A DNA stretch of 64,000 nucleotides. Origin: Allobosea sp. WAO. Its GTDB lineage: Bacteria; Pseudomonadota; Alphaproteobacteria; Rhizobiales; Beijerinckiaceae. Every line of letters begins with the position of its first letter. Within the stretch, counting starts at the first letter, position 1. The DNA lies in contig NZ_JXTJ01000003.1 in the NCBI RefSeq assembly GCF_001509835.1, positions 186,001 through 250,000 of the forward strand, given 5' to 3'. Below, one piece after another: positions 53,896 through 61,823 of this stretch. A program made the position numbers and the translations under genes. A model generated the notes under the pieces. The model saw nothing but the letters and a program-made list of their open reading frames with translations. It searched no databases and had not been told where the DNA came from.

Positions 53896-55188
53896 ATGAC
53901 GGTTCACACGCCGCCGAGCAGCGTCGCCAGCACGGTCGAATCCTTCCGGCTCTCCAACGGCCTCGAGGTCGTGGTCGCTCCCGACCACCGGGCTCCGGTC
54001 GTGACCCACATGGTCTGGTATCGCAACGGCTCGGGCGACGATCCGGCCGGAAAGTCCGGTATCGCCCATTTCCTCGAGCATCTGATGTTCAAGGGCACGG
54101 CGAAATGGCCGGCCGGCGAGTTCTCCAAGATCGTCGCCGGCTATGGCGGCCAGGAGAACGCCTTCACTTCCTTCGACTATACCGCCTATTTCCAGCGCGT
54201 GCCGAAGGAGCATCTGCGCGCGATGATGGATTACGAGGCGGACCGGATGACGGGCCTCGCCTTCGACGAGAGCGTGGTCGGGCCGGAGCGCGACGTGGTG
54301 CTCGAGGAGCGGCGCATGCGGGTCGACGCCGACCCCGCAGCCCAGCTCGGCGAGGAGTTCTCCAGCGCGCTCTACGTCCATCACCCCTATGGCACGCCGA
54401 TCATCGGCTGGGAGCATGAGATCGAAGGGCTGTCTCGCGACGATGCCTTCGCCTATTACCAGCGCTTCTACACGCCGGAGAACGCGATCCTCGTCGTCGC
54501 CGGCGATGTCGAGCCGGCCGAGGTGCTGCGCCTGGCGCAGGAGACCTATGGCTCCATTCCTGCGCGCGGCGAGCCGCCGCGCCGGAACCGGCCGGCCGAG
54601 CCTGATCCGCGCGCCGCGCGCCGGGTCTCGCTCTCCGATCCGCGCGTCCAGCAGCCTTCGCTGCGCCGCGCCTGGCTGACTCCGACCTATCTCTCCGATC
54701 AGCGCGACCATGCTTTCGCGCTGGAGCTCGCGGCCGAGATCCTCGGCGGTGGCACCACCTCGCGGCTCTACCGCAGGCTCTGCGTCGAGCAGGAGCTTGC
54801 GGCCGGGGCCGGCGCCTATTTCATGGGCTCGATGGTCGACCGTTCCGCTTTCCAGGTGTCGGTGAGCCCGCGTCCCGGCGTCGAGATGGCGACGCTGGAA
54901 GCGGGGCTCGATGCGACGCTTGCCGCCTTCATCGCCGACGGGCCGACCGAGCTCGAGCTCGCCCGCGCGCGCACTCGCCTCGTCGCCGAGACGATCTTCG
55001 CCCGCGACAGCCAGTCCTCGCTGGCGCGCATCTTCGGCGCTTCTCTTGCCGTCGGCGAGACCGTCGAGGACGTGCAGCTCTGGCCGCAACGCGTCGAGGC
55101 GGTCACCCGCGAGCAGGTCGTCGAGGCGGTGCGCCTCTATCTCAGGCCCGACCGCTCGGTCACCGGCCTGCTCCTGCCCGCCGCCTGA
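53896..55188 (+). CDS. M16 zinc peptidase, active-site-containing subunit
   Basis: The 430-residue protein belongs to the pitrilysin/mitochondrial-processing-peptidase family. It has the inverted zinc motif HxxEH in AHFLEHLMFKGT (about residue 59) and a downstream glutamate region (YEADRMTGLAFDE; ERDVVLEERRMR). No clear signal peptide is seen. It is paired with a second M16 gene 45 bases downstream that lacks the zinc motif, the usual arrangement of heterodimeric bacterial M16 peptidases. The 163-base gap before it shows no clear element. Confidence 0.93.
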   Translation: MTVHTPPSSVASTVESFRLSNGLEVVVAPDHRAPVVTHMVWYRNGSGDDPAGKSGIAHFLEHLMFKGTAKWPAGEFSKIVAGYGGQENAFTSFDYTAYFQRVPKEHLRAMMDYEADRMTGLAFDESVVGPERDVVLEERRMRVDADPAAQLGEEFSSALYVHHPYGTPIIGWEHEIEGLSRDDAFAYYQRFYTPENAILVVAGDVEPAEVLRLAQETYGSIPARGEPPRRNRPAEPDPRAARRVSLSDPRVQQPSLRRAWLTPTYLSDQRDHAFALELAAEILGGGTTSRLYRRLCVEQELAAGAGAYFMGSMVDRSAFQVSVSPRPGVEMATLEAGLDATLAAFIADGPTELELARARTRLVAETIFARDSQSSLARIFGASLAVGETVEDVQLWPQRVEAVTREQVVEAVRLYLRPDRSVTGLLLPAA

Positions 55189-55233
55189 TTCACCAGCAGG
55201 CGGGCGTTAGGCGTCACGCCGTCAGGGAATGTC

Positions 55234-56526
55234 ATGAACGCGCCGATCATACCTGCCCTTGCCGCACCCGGCCCTGCGCTTGAAGTGCAGCGCGTCACCG
55301 CCTCCTGCGGTGTCGAGGCCTGGCTCGTCGAGGAACACAGCCTGCCCCTACTGGCGCTCGATTTCGCCTTCGACGGCGGTGCCAACCGCGACCCCACCGA
55401 CGCCGCCGGCAGCGTCAATCTGATCTCCGGCCTGCTCGACGAGGGTGCCGGCGATCTCGACGCCGAGGCCTTCCAGGGCCGCATGGCCGACCATGCCATC
55501 AGCCTCTCCTTTGATGCCCGCCGCGACGATTTCCACGGCCAGGTGCAGACCCTGTCGCGTCATCGCGATGTCGCCTTCGAATTGCTCGGCCTCGCCGTCA
55601 ATGCGCCGCGCTTCGACGCCGACGCGGTTGCGCGCGTCAAGGCGCAGGTGATCGCGGGCCTGCAGCGCCAGGCTCAGAACCCCGACACGCTCTGCCGCAA
55701 CGCGCTCTTCGCCGCCGCCTTTCCCGGCCACGCCTATGGCCGGCCGGAACGCGGCGACGTCGCCAGCGTCGGTGCCTTGCAGCCGGACGCGTTGAAAGGG
55801 CTCTCGCGTCAGCTTCTCAGCCGTGGCGGCCTGAAATTCGTCGCGGTCGGCGACATCACCGCCGCCGAGCTGGTGCAGCGCCTGGATGATCTTTTCGCCA
55901 AGCTCCCGGCTGGGCAGCCGCGCGTCATGCCGGAGGCCGGCCTGCCGATCGCCAGCCTCGGCGAGACCCGCATCGTCGACCTCGACGTGCCTCAGACCGT
56001 GCTGCGCTTCATCGGCCCCGGCTTGATGCGGCATGACCCCGATTTCTTCGCCGGTACCGTTCTGAACCACATCCTCGGCGGCTCGGCCTTCACCTCGCGG
56101 CTCTTCATGGAAGTGCGCGAGAAGCGTGGCCTCGCCTATGGCGTCTCCTCGAGCCTGATGCCGCTGCGCCAGAGCGGCTTCCTGATCGGCGGGACTTCGA
56201 CCCGCAATGACCGCGTCGCGGAGTCGATGACGGTGATCCGCGAGGAAATCGCCAAGCTCGCTGCCGAGGGGCCGAGCGAGCACGAGGTCGAGGAAGCCAA
56301 GCGCTACATCATCGGCTCGTACCCGCTGCGCTTCGACACTTCGCCCAAGATCGCCGCCGAACTGCTCGGCTTGGCTGTAGTCGGCTTCGAGCCGGAATTC
56401 CTGGCCGAGCGCAACCGGCATTTCGCCGAGGTCACGCTCGCCGACGTCAGGCGCGTTGCGGCGCGGCTGTTCGGTGATGGCCGCCTGCTGGTGCAGGCTG
56501 TCGGCCGCCCGGTCGGGCTCGCCTGA
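55234..56526 (+). CDS. M16 peptidase family, zinc-motif-lacking partner
   Basis: This 430-residue M16 protein has the family fold (VEAWLVEEHSLPLLALDFAFDGGANRDP; VNLISGLLDEGAGDLDAEAF, where HxxEH would stand; FTSRLFMEVREKRGLAYGVSSSL in the C-terminal half with the substrate-binding R and Y). The absence of HxxEH makes it the inactive subunit that supplies the R/Y pair for substrate binding to the upstream active subunit. The genes are close and same-length, which fits a heterodimer. Confidence 0.92.
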   Translation: MNAPIIPALAAPGPALEVQRVTASCGVEAWLVEEHSLPLLALDFAFDGGANRDPTDAAGSVNLISGLLDEGAGDLDAEAFQGRMADHAISLSFDARRDDFHGQVQTLSRHRDVAFELLGLAVNAPRFDADAVARVKAQVIAGLQRQAQNPDTLCRNALFAAAFPGHAYGRPERGDVASVGALQPDALKGLSRQLLSRGGLKFVAVGDITAAELVQRLDDLFAKLPAGQPRVMPEAGLPIASLGETRIVDLDVPQTVLRFIGPGLMRHDPDFFAGTVLNHILGGSAFTSRLFMEVREKRGLAYGVSSSLMPLRQSGFLIGGTSTRNDRVAESMTVIREEIAKLAAEGPSEHEVEEAKRYIIGSYPLRFDTSPKIAAELLGLAVVGFEPEFLAERNRHFAEVTLADVRRVAARLFGDGRLLVQAVGRPVGLA

Positions 56527-56564
56527 GCGTCGCCTTCCTTCCTCAAGCCTTCCGGATCCGATCC

Positions 56565-57881
56565 ATGCTCCAGCAAAGCCTCGATCTCGCGCTCGTCTCC
56601 GGTGTCGGCGAGGGCGGCATTCCCGACGCAGCCTTCGACCAGGCTGTCGCCGATCTCGCTCCGGCTCTGGCCCGGCTCGCCGGCGAGGCCAAGACCCTGC
56701 CGCTGCTCGGCCTTCCCGCCGAGACTGCCGATCTCGAGCCTGTGCGTTCCGCCGCCGAGCGCCTGCGTGAGGGCGCCAGCGACGTGCTCGTGCTCGGCAC
56801 CGGCGGCTCCAGCCTCGGCGGCCAGACCCTGGCGCAGCTCACCGGCTACGGCACGGCCGGGCTCTCGGCCTTCCTGCCGGAGCCGCGTGTCCATTTCATC
56901 GACAATCTCGACCCGCTGACCTTCGCGGCGCTGCTGAAGACGCTGCCGCTGAAGACGACGAAATTCGTCTCGATCTCGAAATCGGGCGGCACCGGCGAGA
57001 CCCTGCTGCAGACCATTGCCGCGATCACCGCGCTGCGCGGCGCCGGCATCGCCGAGGACAGGATCGGCTGGCATTTCCAGGGCCTGTCAGAACCGGCCAA
57101 GCCCGGTAAGCTGCACGCGCTGCGGGCGCTGCTCGAGCCGTTCGGCGTGCCCTTCCTTGAGCACCACACTGGCGTTGGCGGGCGCTACTCGGTGCTGACA
57201 AATTGCGGCCTGTTGCCGGCGGCGGTGCTTGGCCTCGACATCGTCGCGCTGCGCCAGGGCGCCGCCAAGGCGCTTGCCCCGGTTCTCGCCGGCAAGGGCG
57301 TCAAGGAGACCCCGGCCGCGCTCGGCGCCGCCATCAACCTCGCAGCAATGCGCACTGGCAAGAACATCGCGGTGCTGATGCCCTATGCCGACAAGCTCGC
57401 TCTGCTGACCCGCTGGTGGATGCAGCTCTGGGCCGAGAGCCTCGGCAAGGACGGGCAGGGCACCCAGCCGGTCGGGGCGCTCGGCCCGGTCGACCAGCAT
57501 TCGCAGCAGCAGCTCTATCTCGCCGGTCCCAAGGACAGGCTCTTCACCGTTTTGACCGTCGCCAACAAGGGCAAGGGCCCGGCGATCGACGCCGCGCTGG
57601 CAAAGCAGATCGGCGAAGGTGACTTCGCGGATAAGACGATCGGCGACCTCGTCGCGGCGCAGGGCCTTGCCATGATCGACACCTTCGCCAAGAACGGCAG
57701 GGCGGTGCGCAAGCTCCATGTCGACGTGGTCGACGAGGCCAGCCATGGCGAGATTCTGATGCACTTCATGCTGGAAACCATCCTCACCGGCTACGCCATG
57801 GGTGTCGATCCCTTCGACCAGCCGGCGGTTGAGGAAGCGAAGATCCTCGCCAAGCGCTATCTTGCCGAAGGGCGCGGCTGA
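56565..57881 (+). CDS. pgi: Glucose-6-phosphate isomerase
   Basis: The 438-residue SIS-fold enzyme interconverts glucose-6-phosphate and fructose-6-phosphate. It contains VLGTGGSSLGGQTLAQL, the phosphate-binding FVSISKSGGTGET segment, GGRYSVLTNCGLLPAAVLG with the catalytic Arg/Glu region and LGPVDQHSQQQLYL. It is shorter than the about 550-residue E. coli type and belongs to the short bacterial form. It follows the M16 pair by 38 bases. Confidence 0.92.
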   Translation: MLQQSLDLALVSGVGEGGIPDAAFDQAVADLAPALARLAGEAKTLPLLGLPAETADLEPVRSAAERLREGASDVLVLGTGGSSLGGQTLAQLTGYGTAGLSAFLPEPRVHFIDNLDPLTFAALLKTLPLKTTKFVSISKSGGTGETLLQTIAAITALRGAGIAEDRIGWHFQGLSEPAKPGKLHALRALLEPFGVPFLEHHTGVGGRYSVLTNCGLLPAAVLGLDIVALRQGAAKALAPVLAGKGVKETPAALGAAINLAAMRTGKNIAVLMPYADKLALLTRWWMQLWAESLGKDGQGTQPVGALGPVDQHSQQQLYLAGPKDRLFTVLTVANKGKGPAIDAALAKQIGEGDFADKTIGDLVAAQGLAMIDTFAKNGRAVRKLHVDVVDEASHGEILMHFMLETILTGYAMGVDPFDQPAVEEAKILAKRYLAEGRG

Positions 57882-57926
57882 GCGATTTGCGGCGCGCCGT
57901 CGTTTCGGGGCGCGCCGCAGGTGCGA

Positions 57927-58009
57927 GCCCGGAACCCATGAACACAGGTCTGTCATGGTTCTTGATGTCGGCGTATCGCGCTTTTCTGTCGTGTTCGTGG
58001 GTTCCGGGC
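57927..58009. repeat. 83-base inverted repeat element between pgi and mutL
   Basis: GCCCGGAACCCATGAACAC (57927-57945) and GTGTTCGTGGGTTCCGGGC (57991-58009) are complementary with a single mismatch and enclose 45 bases. The symmetric ends and noncoding centre suggest a small mobile palindromic repeat distinct from the one at 46963. As RNA it would form a long stem, which could reduce read-through from pgi into mutL. Confidence 0.75.
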
Positions 58010-58046
58010 CTGCCGCTTCGCGCCATCCCGGAATGACGGTGGCACC

Positions 58047-59864
58047 ATGACCGTCCGCCGCCTCGACCCTGTCCTCGTCGACCGCATCGCCGCAGGCGAG
58101 GTGATCGAGCGGCCGGCGGCCGCCGCGAAGGAGCTGGTCGAGAACGCCCTCGATGCCGGTGCCCGCTCGATCGCGGTCACCATCGCCGCTGGCGGGCGCG
58201 AACTGATCCGCGTCGTCGACGACGGCGCCGGCATGACGCCGGAAGACCTCGCGCTGTCGGTCGAGCGCCACGCCACCTCGAAGCTCCCCGATGGCGACCT
58301 GTTCGCCATCCGCTCGCTCGGCTTCCGTGGCGAGGCCCTGCCCTCGATCGGCTCGGTGGCACGGCTCTCGATCACGACGCGCCGGCGCGAGGCGGCGCAG
58401 GGCGTAGCCTTGGTGGTCGAGGCCGGCGTCAAGGGGCCGGTGCGGCCGGCGGCAGCAGCCCTCGGCACCCGGATCGAGGTCAGCGACCTCTTCATCTTCA
58501 CCCCGGCGCGGCTGAAGTTCCTGAAGAGCGACCGGGCGGAGGCGCAGGCCGTCTCCGACATGCTGCGCCGCCTCGCCATCGCCCATCCCGAAGTGCGCTT
58601 CTCGCTCGAGGGCGAGCATGTCAGCGCCTTCGACTGGCCGACGGAGCCGATCGGCGCGGAAGGGCGCCTGCGCCGTCTCGGCCGGGCGCTCGGGCGCGAC
58701 TTCCCGGAGAATGCGCTGCCTGTCGAGGCCGAGCGCGAGGGCGTCAGGCTTTCGGGCTTCGCCGGCCTGCCGACCTTTCATCGCGGCACCTCGGCCGGCG
58801 TCCACATGGCGGTGAACGGGCGCCCGGTGCGCGACAAGCTGCTGCTTTCGGCGGTGCGCGGCGCCTATGCCGACGTCGTGCCCTCGGACCGGCACCCGGT
58901 GCTCTATCTCGACGTGCTCTGCGACCCCGCCGCCGTCGACGTCAACGTCCATCCGGCGAAGAGCGAGGTGCGCTTCCGCGATCCCGCCCTGGTGCGCGGC
59001 CTCGTTGTCTCCAGCCTCAAGGCGACGCTGGCGAGCGCCGGCCACCGCGCCACCTCGACCGGTGGCGCCCGCACCCTCGAAGCCTTCCGCGCCGTCTTCT
59101 CGGGCGGCGGCTCAGGCGGCGGTGCTGGTTCTATCCAGCGGCCGAACTTCGGCAGTGTCGCAGACTGGCGCATGCCCGAGCCGGCCGCACGGGCGGAGCC
59201 GCTCCAGTCGGGCTTTTCCGATTTCGCCATGCCCTCGGCCGATGCCCGCGCGCATCTCGCCGAGCCGGCGCAGGATGCGCTCGACCGGCCGCTCGGCGCC
59301 GCCCGCGCCCAGGTGCACGGTACCTATCTCATCGCCCAGACGCGCGACGGCATGGTCATCGTCGACCAGCACGCCGCACATGAGCGGCTGGTCTATGAGC
59401 GCCTCAAGGCCGAGCGCGAGAAGAGCGGCATCGCTCGCCAGCCCCTGTTGCTGCCCGAGGTGGTCGAGCTCGATCCGGTCGATGCCGACCGGCTGAACGC
59501 GGCGGCGCCCGATCTTGCCTCGCTCGGCCTCGTCATCGAGAGTTTCGGCCCCGGCGCCGTGCTGGTGCGCGAGGCGCCCGCCGCCATCGCCGGCGGCAAT
59601 CTCCAGGGCGTCGTCCGCGACGTCGCCGACGCGCTGGCCGAGCATGGCGATGCCGGCTCGCTGGAGCGCCGGCTCGACCATGTGCTGGCGACCATGGCCT
59701 GCCACAACTCGGTCAGGGCAGGGCGCCGCCTGCGGCCGGAGGAGATGGACGCGCTGCTGCGCGAAATGGAGGCGACGCCGAATTCCGGCCAGTGCAATCA
59801 CGGCCGCCCGACCTATGTCGAGCTCAAGCTCGCCGATATCGAGAAGTTGTTTGGGCGAAGGTAG
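58047..59864 (+). CDS. mutL: DNA mismatch repair protein MutL, endonuclease type
   Basis: MutL couples mismatch recognition by MutS to strand removal. The 605-residue product has the GHKL ATPase domain ([47 protein letters not shown]), a variable linker (about 350-420), and the C-terminal domain with [12 protein letters not shown] at 440-451, which matches the DQHA(X)2E(X)4E endonuclease motif, and the late GQCNHGRPT zinc-related motif. It is therefore a nicking MutL as in most bacteria without MutH. Confidence 0.96.
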   Translation: MTVRRLDPVLVDRIAAGEVIERPAAAAKELVENALDAGARSIAVTIAAGGRELIRVVDDGAGMTPEDLALSVERHATSKLPDGDLFAIRSLGFRGEALPSIGSVARLSITTRRREAAQGVALVVEAGVKGPVRPAAAALGTRIEVSDLFIFTPARLKFLKSDRAEAQAVSDMLRRLAIAHPEVRFSLEGEHVSAFDWPTEPIGAEGRLRRLGRALGRDFPENALPVEAEREGVRLSGFAGLPTFHRGTSAGVHMAVNGRPVRDKLLLSAVRGAYADVVPSDRHPVLYLDVLCDPAAVDVNVHPAKSEVRFRDPALVRGLVVSSLKATLASAGHRATSTGGARTLEAFRAVFSGGGSGGGAGSIQRPNFGSVADWRMPEPAARAEPLQSGFSDFAMPSADARAHLAEPAQDALDRPLGAARAQVHGTYLIAQTRDGMVIVDQHAAHERLVYERLKAEREKSGIARQPLLLPEVVELDPVDADRLNAAAPDLASLGLVIESFGPGAVLVREAPAAIAGGNLQGVVRDVADALAEHGDAGSLERRLDHVLATMACHNSVRAGRRLRPEEMDALLREMEATPNSGQCNHGRPTYVELKLADIEKLFGRR

Positions 59865-59878
59865 GGGCGACGACCACG

Positions 59879-60250
59879 CTAGGTCGGCTTGTAGAACCCG
59901 CTGTCGAGGCTATCGAGCGCCATTCCGGCATCTGCTGCCTGTGGATACCATTTCGAGTCGGCAATAGCCCGAAGCTCGCGACGGGCGGCCAGATAGTCGA
60001 TCGTAAGCGTGGCATGAGCGGCCGTAAGGCGCGCTTGCATGTTAGAGTGGCCGAATAACTGCATGAGAACTCGACGTTGGTCCCCGGGGCGTGATTTCAA
60101 CTCGTCCTGGATGGCCTGGATTTTGTCATATCGACGGTTGAAGATCGCGATTTCATTACGCTCCAAAGCGTCGTACTGCTCGATGCACAGCTTCTCGAAG
60201 AGAGCCTTGAGTTCCGCTGTGGAGAGCTTGACCAGGAGGGAGGACTTCAT
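59879..60250 (-). CDS. DUF2019 protein, putative immunity protein
   Basis: The 123-residue helical protein reads as a DUF2019 member: LVEKLCIEQYDALERN-type start (here LFEKLCIEQYDALERNE), FNRRYDKIQAIQDELKSR, then the HEAT-like FGHSNMQARLTAAHATL and a final helix. DUF2019 genes commonly sit directly behind polymorphic toxin genes as immunity. Here its start overlaps by four bases the stop of a toxin-domain frame. It converges on mutL with 14 bases between. The neutralising role is inferred from context. Confidence 0.78.
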   Translation of the reverse strand: MKSSLLVKLSTAELKALFEKLCIEQYDALERNEIAIFNRRYDKIQAIQDELKSRPGDQRRVLMQLFGHSNMQARLTAAHATLTIDYLAARRELRAIADSKWYPQAADAGMALDSLDSGFYKPT

Positions 60251-60988
60251 TTCAGCACTCCAAATCGTCTCAGTGCATAATGACCTATCTGGACCTGCTC
60301 AGCCCAGCTTCGATCTTGCAGATACTGGCGCGGCGAAAGACCACCGAACTGCGGATTTTTCTTCGCATAACATCCCGTAATCTCATGATGCCTGTATTTG
60401 GGCACGCTGACGACATTGTCCGCGCCGTCGATTTGCGCGCGTGAGAATCCTTCGCGCCCGCCGGCGCCTCGCTCGACTATGTGGTGGTCCTCATACCCCG
60501 GTCGCCTTTTGCTTGCATGCTGCTGCAGTTCGGCGAACGTCTTCGGCTCGTCCTGATAGGATCTGATCGAAGGGGACTCGGAGTAGAGCCAGTGCCCCGC
60601 TTCGATCGCCAGGACCGCTACCCCGACAGGACCGGCTCGGCGTAGAGCCTGGAGCGCCAACTGCTTCGCCAGCGCCTTGGCGGCCTGCGTGCGCGAGGGC
60701 TTGTCCTGCGATGGCTCCTTCGGAGGCTCGGGTGGGTCAAGCGAAGGCCCGCCATTGTCGCCGATGCCGGCGGCTGCCGGCCGCTCCATCGCTGCCCGCC
60801 CATTGGCTACCATCGGGATTTCCGGCCGGTACGCGCGGCTGGTCGGGGTTGAAGCCAGCCTTCTCGGCAAGTGCCTGGAAGCGGGCGAAGGCCGCCATCA
60901 TGCGCTGGCCCGCCAAGTGGCAGGTCAGAGCGGGCGCGTTCAGCCGCGTTGCGCGTCCTGGTTGGGAAGAAGGGTGTTTGGGAAGCAT
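60247..60988 (-). pseudogene. Frameshifted toxin gene with HNH-like nuclease C-terminus
   Basis: Two minus-strand frames together look like one old protein. The upstream frame (60988 to about 60740) gives AAFARFQALAEKAGFNPDQPRVPAGNPDGSQW, a stretch typical of rhizobial toxin/phage-type proteins. The continuation, GIGDNGGPSLDPPEPPKEP, is found in the other frame (60247-60870), which also holds a short hydrophobic segment and a C-terminal toxin-like domain with GYEDHHIVERGAGG, DNVVSVPKYRHHEIT and a final helix, recalling HNH/HHIVE nucleases. Joining them needs a one-base shift near 60790. The 5' part is missing. The C-terminal 186 residues might still be made from ATG 60813. The 200 bases upstream (60989-61190) hold nothing I can support. 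Confidence 0.65.
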
Positions 60989-61190
60989 CCGTGCGCATCT
61001 CCGCGACGGACACGGAGATTAAGCGCGAAGATCACGACGGGTATAAGCTCCCGGACTATCCCCGCGCGCGGCTTGTCAGCGACGCTTCTTCAGGGCGGTG
61101 GATATTGCGAGGCTGACTGACGACCACAGCTCGTCCCGGAGCTACGCGGCTTCGCCACCGGTCCGGGGACGTAGCGCCCCCTTGATGTCT

Positions 61191-61751
61191 TCACACCACC
61201 CGCAAGAACCGCACCTGCGTCTCGCCATAGTCGCGGCGGTCGAGCTCCTCGAAGCCCTCGTGGAGGGCGAATTCCGCACCAGACGCTTCCTCGAACAGAA
61301 CAAGTGCGTCCTTCGCCAGCCAGCCGCCTTCGCGCGCCGAGGCGAGGGCCCTCTCGCCCAGCCCCTTGCGATAGGGCGGGTCGCAGAAGACGAGGTCGAA
61401 GGGCGCCATTGCGCTGATCGGCCCGAGCTTCGTCGCGTCGCGCCGGAAGATCCGGCTGACTCCGGCGAGCCCGAAATTCATCTGGTTCTCGCGGATCAGG
61501 CCGCGCGCCTCGGCGCCGTCATCGACCAGGAGCGCGAAGGCGGCGCCACGCGACAGCGCCTCGAAGGCCATCGCGCCGGTGCCCGCGAACAGGTCGACCA
61601 CCCGCGCTCCGGCGACGGCGTCGTCATAGCCATGCGCCAGCACGTTGAAGAGCGATTCCCGCAACCGGTCCGAGGTCGGGCGGATCGCGCCGATACCCGG
61701 CTTCGGGCTGGCGAGAGGTCGCCCGCCGAAGCGGCCGCCGACGATCCGCAT
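61191..61751 (-). CDS. rsmD: 16S rRNA (guanine(966)-N2)-methyltransferase RsmD
   Basis: RsmD methylates G966 in the small-subunit ribosomal RNA. The 186-residue product has the typical start MRIVGGRFGGRPL, then RPTSDRLRESLFNVL, the SAM motif VVDLFAGTGAMAFEALSRGA and the catalytic FDLVFCDPPYRKGL. It lies 72 bases downstream of the pseudouridine synthase gene, an arrangement common in alphaproteobacteria. Confidence 0.95.
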   Translation of the reverse strand: MRIVGGRFGGRPLASPKPGIGAIRPTSDRLRESLFNVLAHGYDDAVAGARVVDLFAGTGAMAFEALSRGAAFALLVDDGAEARGLIRENQMNFGLAGVSRIFRRDATKLGPISAMAPFDLVFCDPPYRKGLGERALASAREGGWLAKDALVLFEEASGAEFALHEGFEELDRRDYGETQVRFLRVV

Positions 61752-61823
61752 CAGTTCGTCTCGTCTCGGGCGGGCATGATCTCACCCGAGAGCCGGTTTC
61801 CGCTTTTCGGCATCATGCCTGCC

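Noticed and set aside
60677..61120. 147-codon plus frame opposite the toxin remnant
   Set aside because: No recognisable motif; the minus strand holds coherent protein motifs in two frames.
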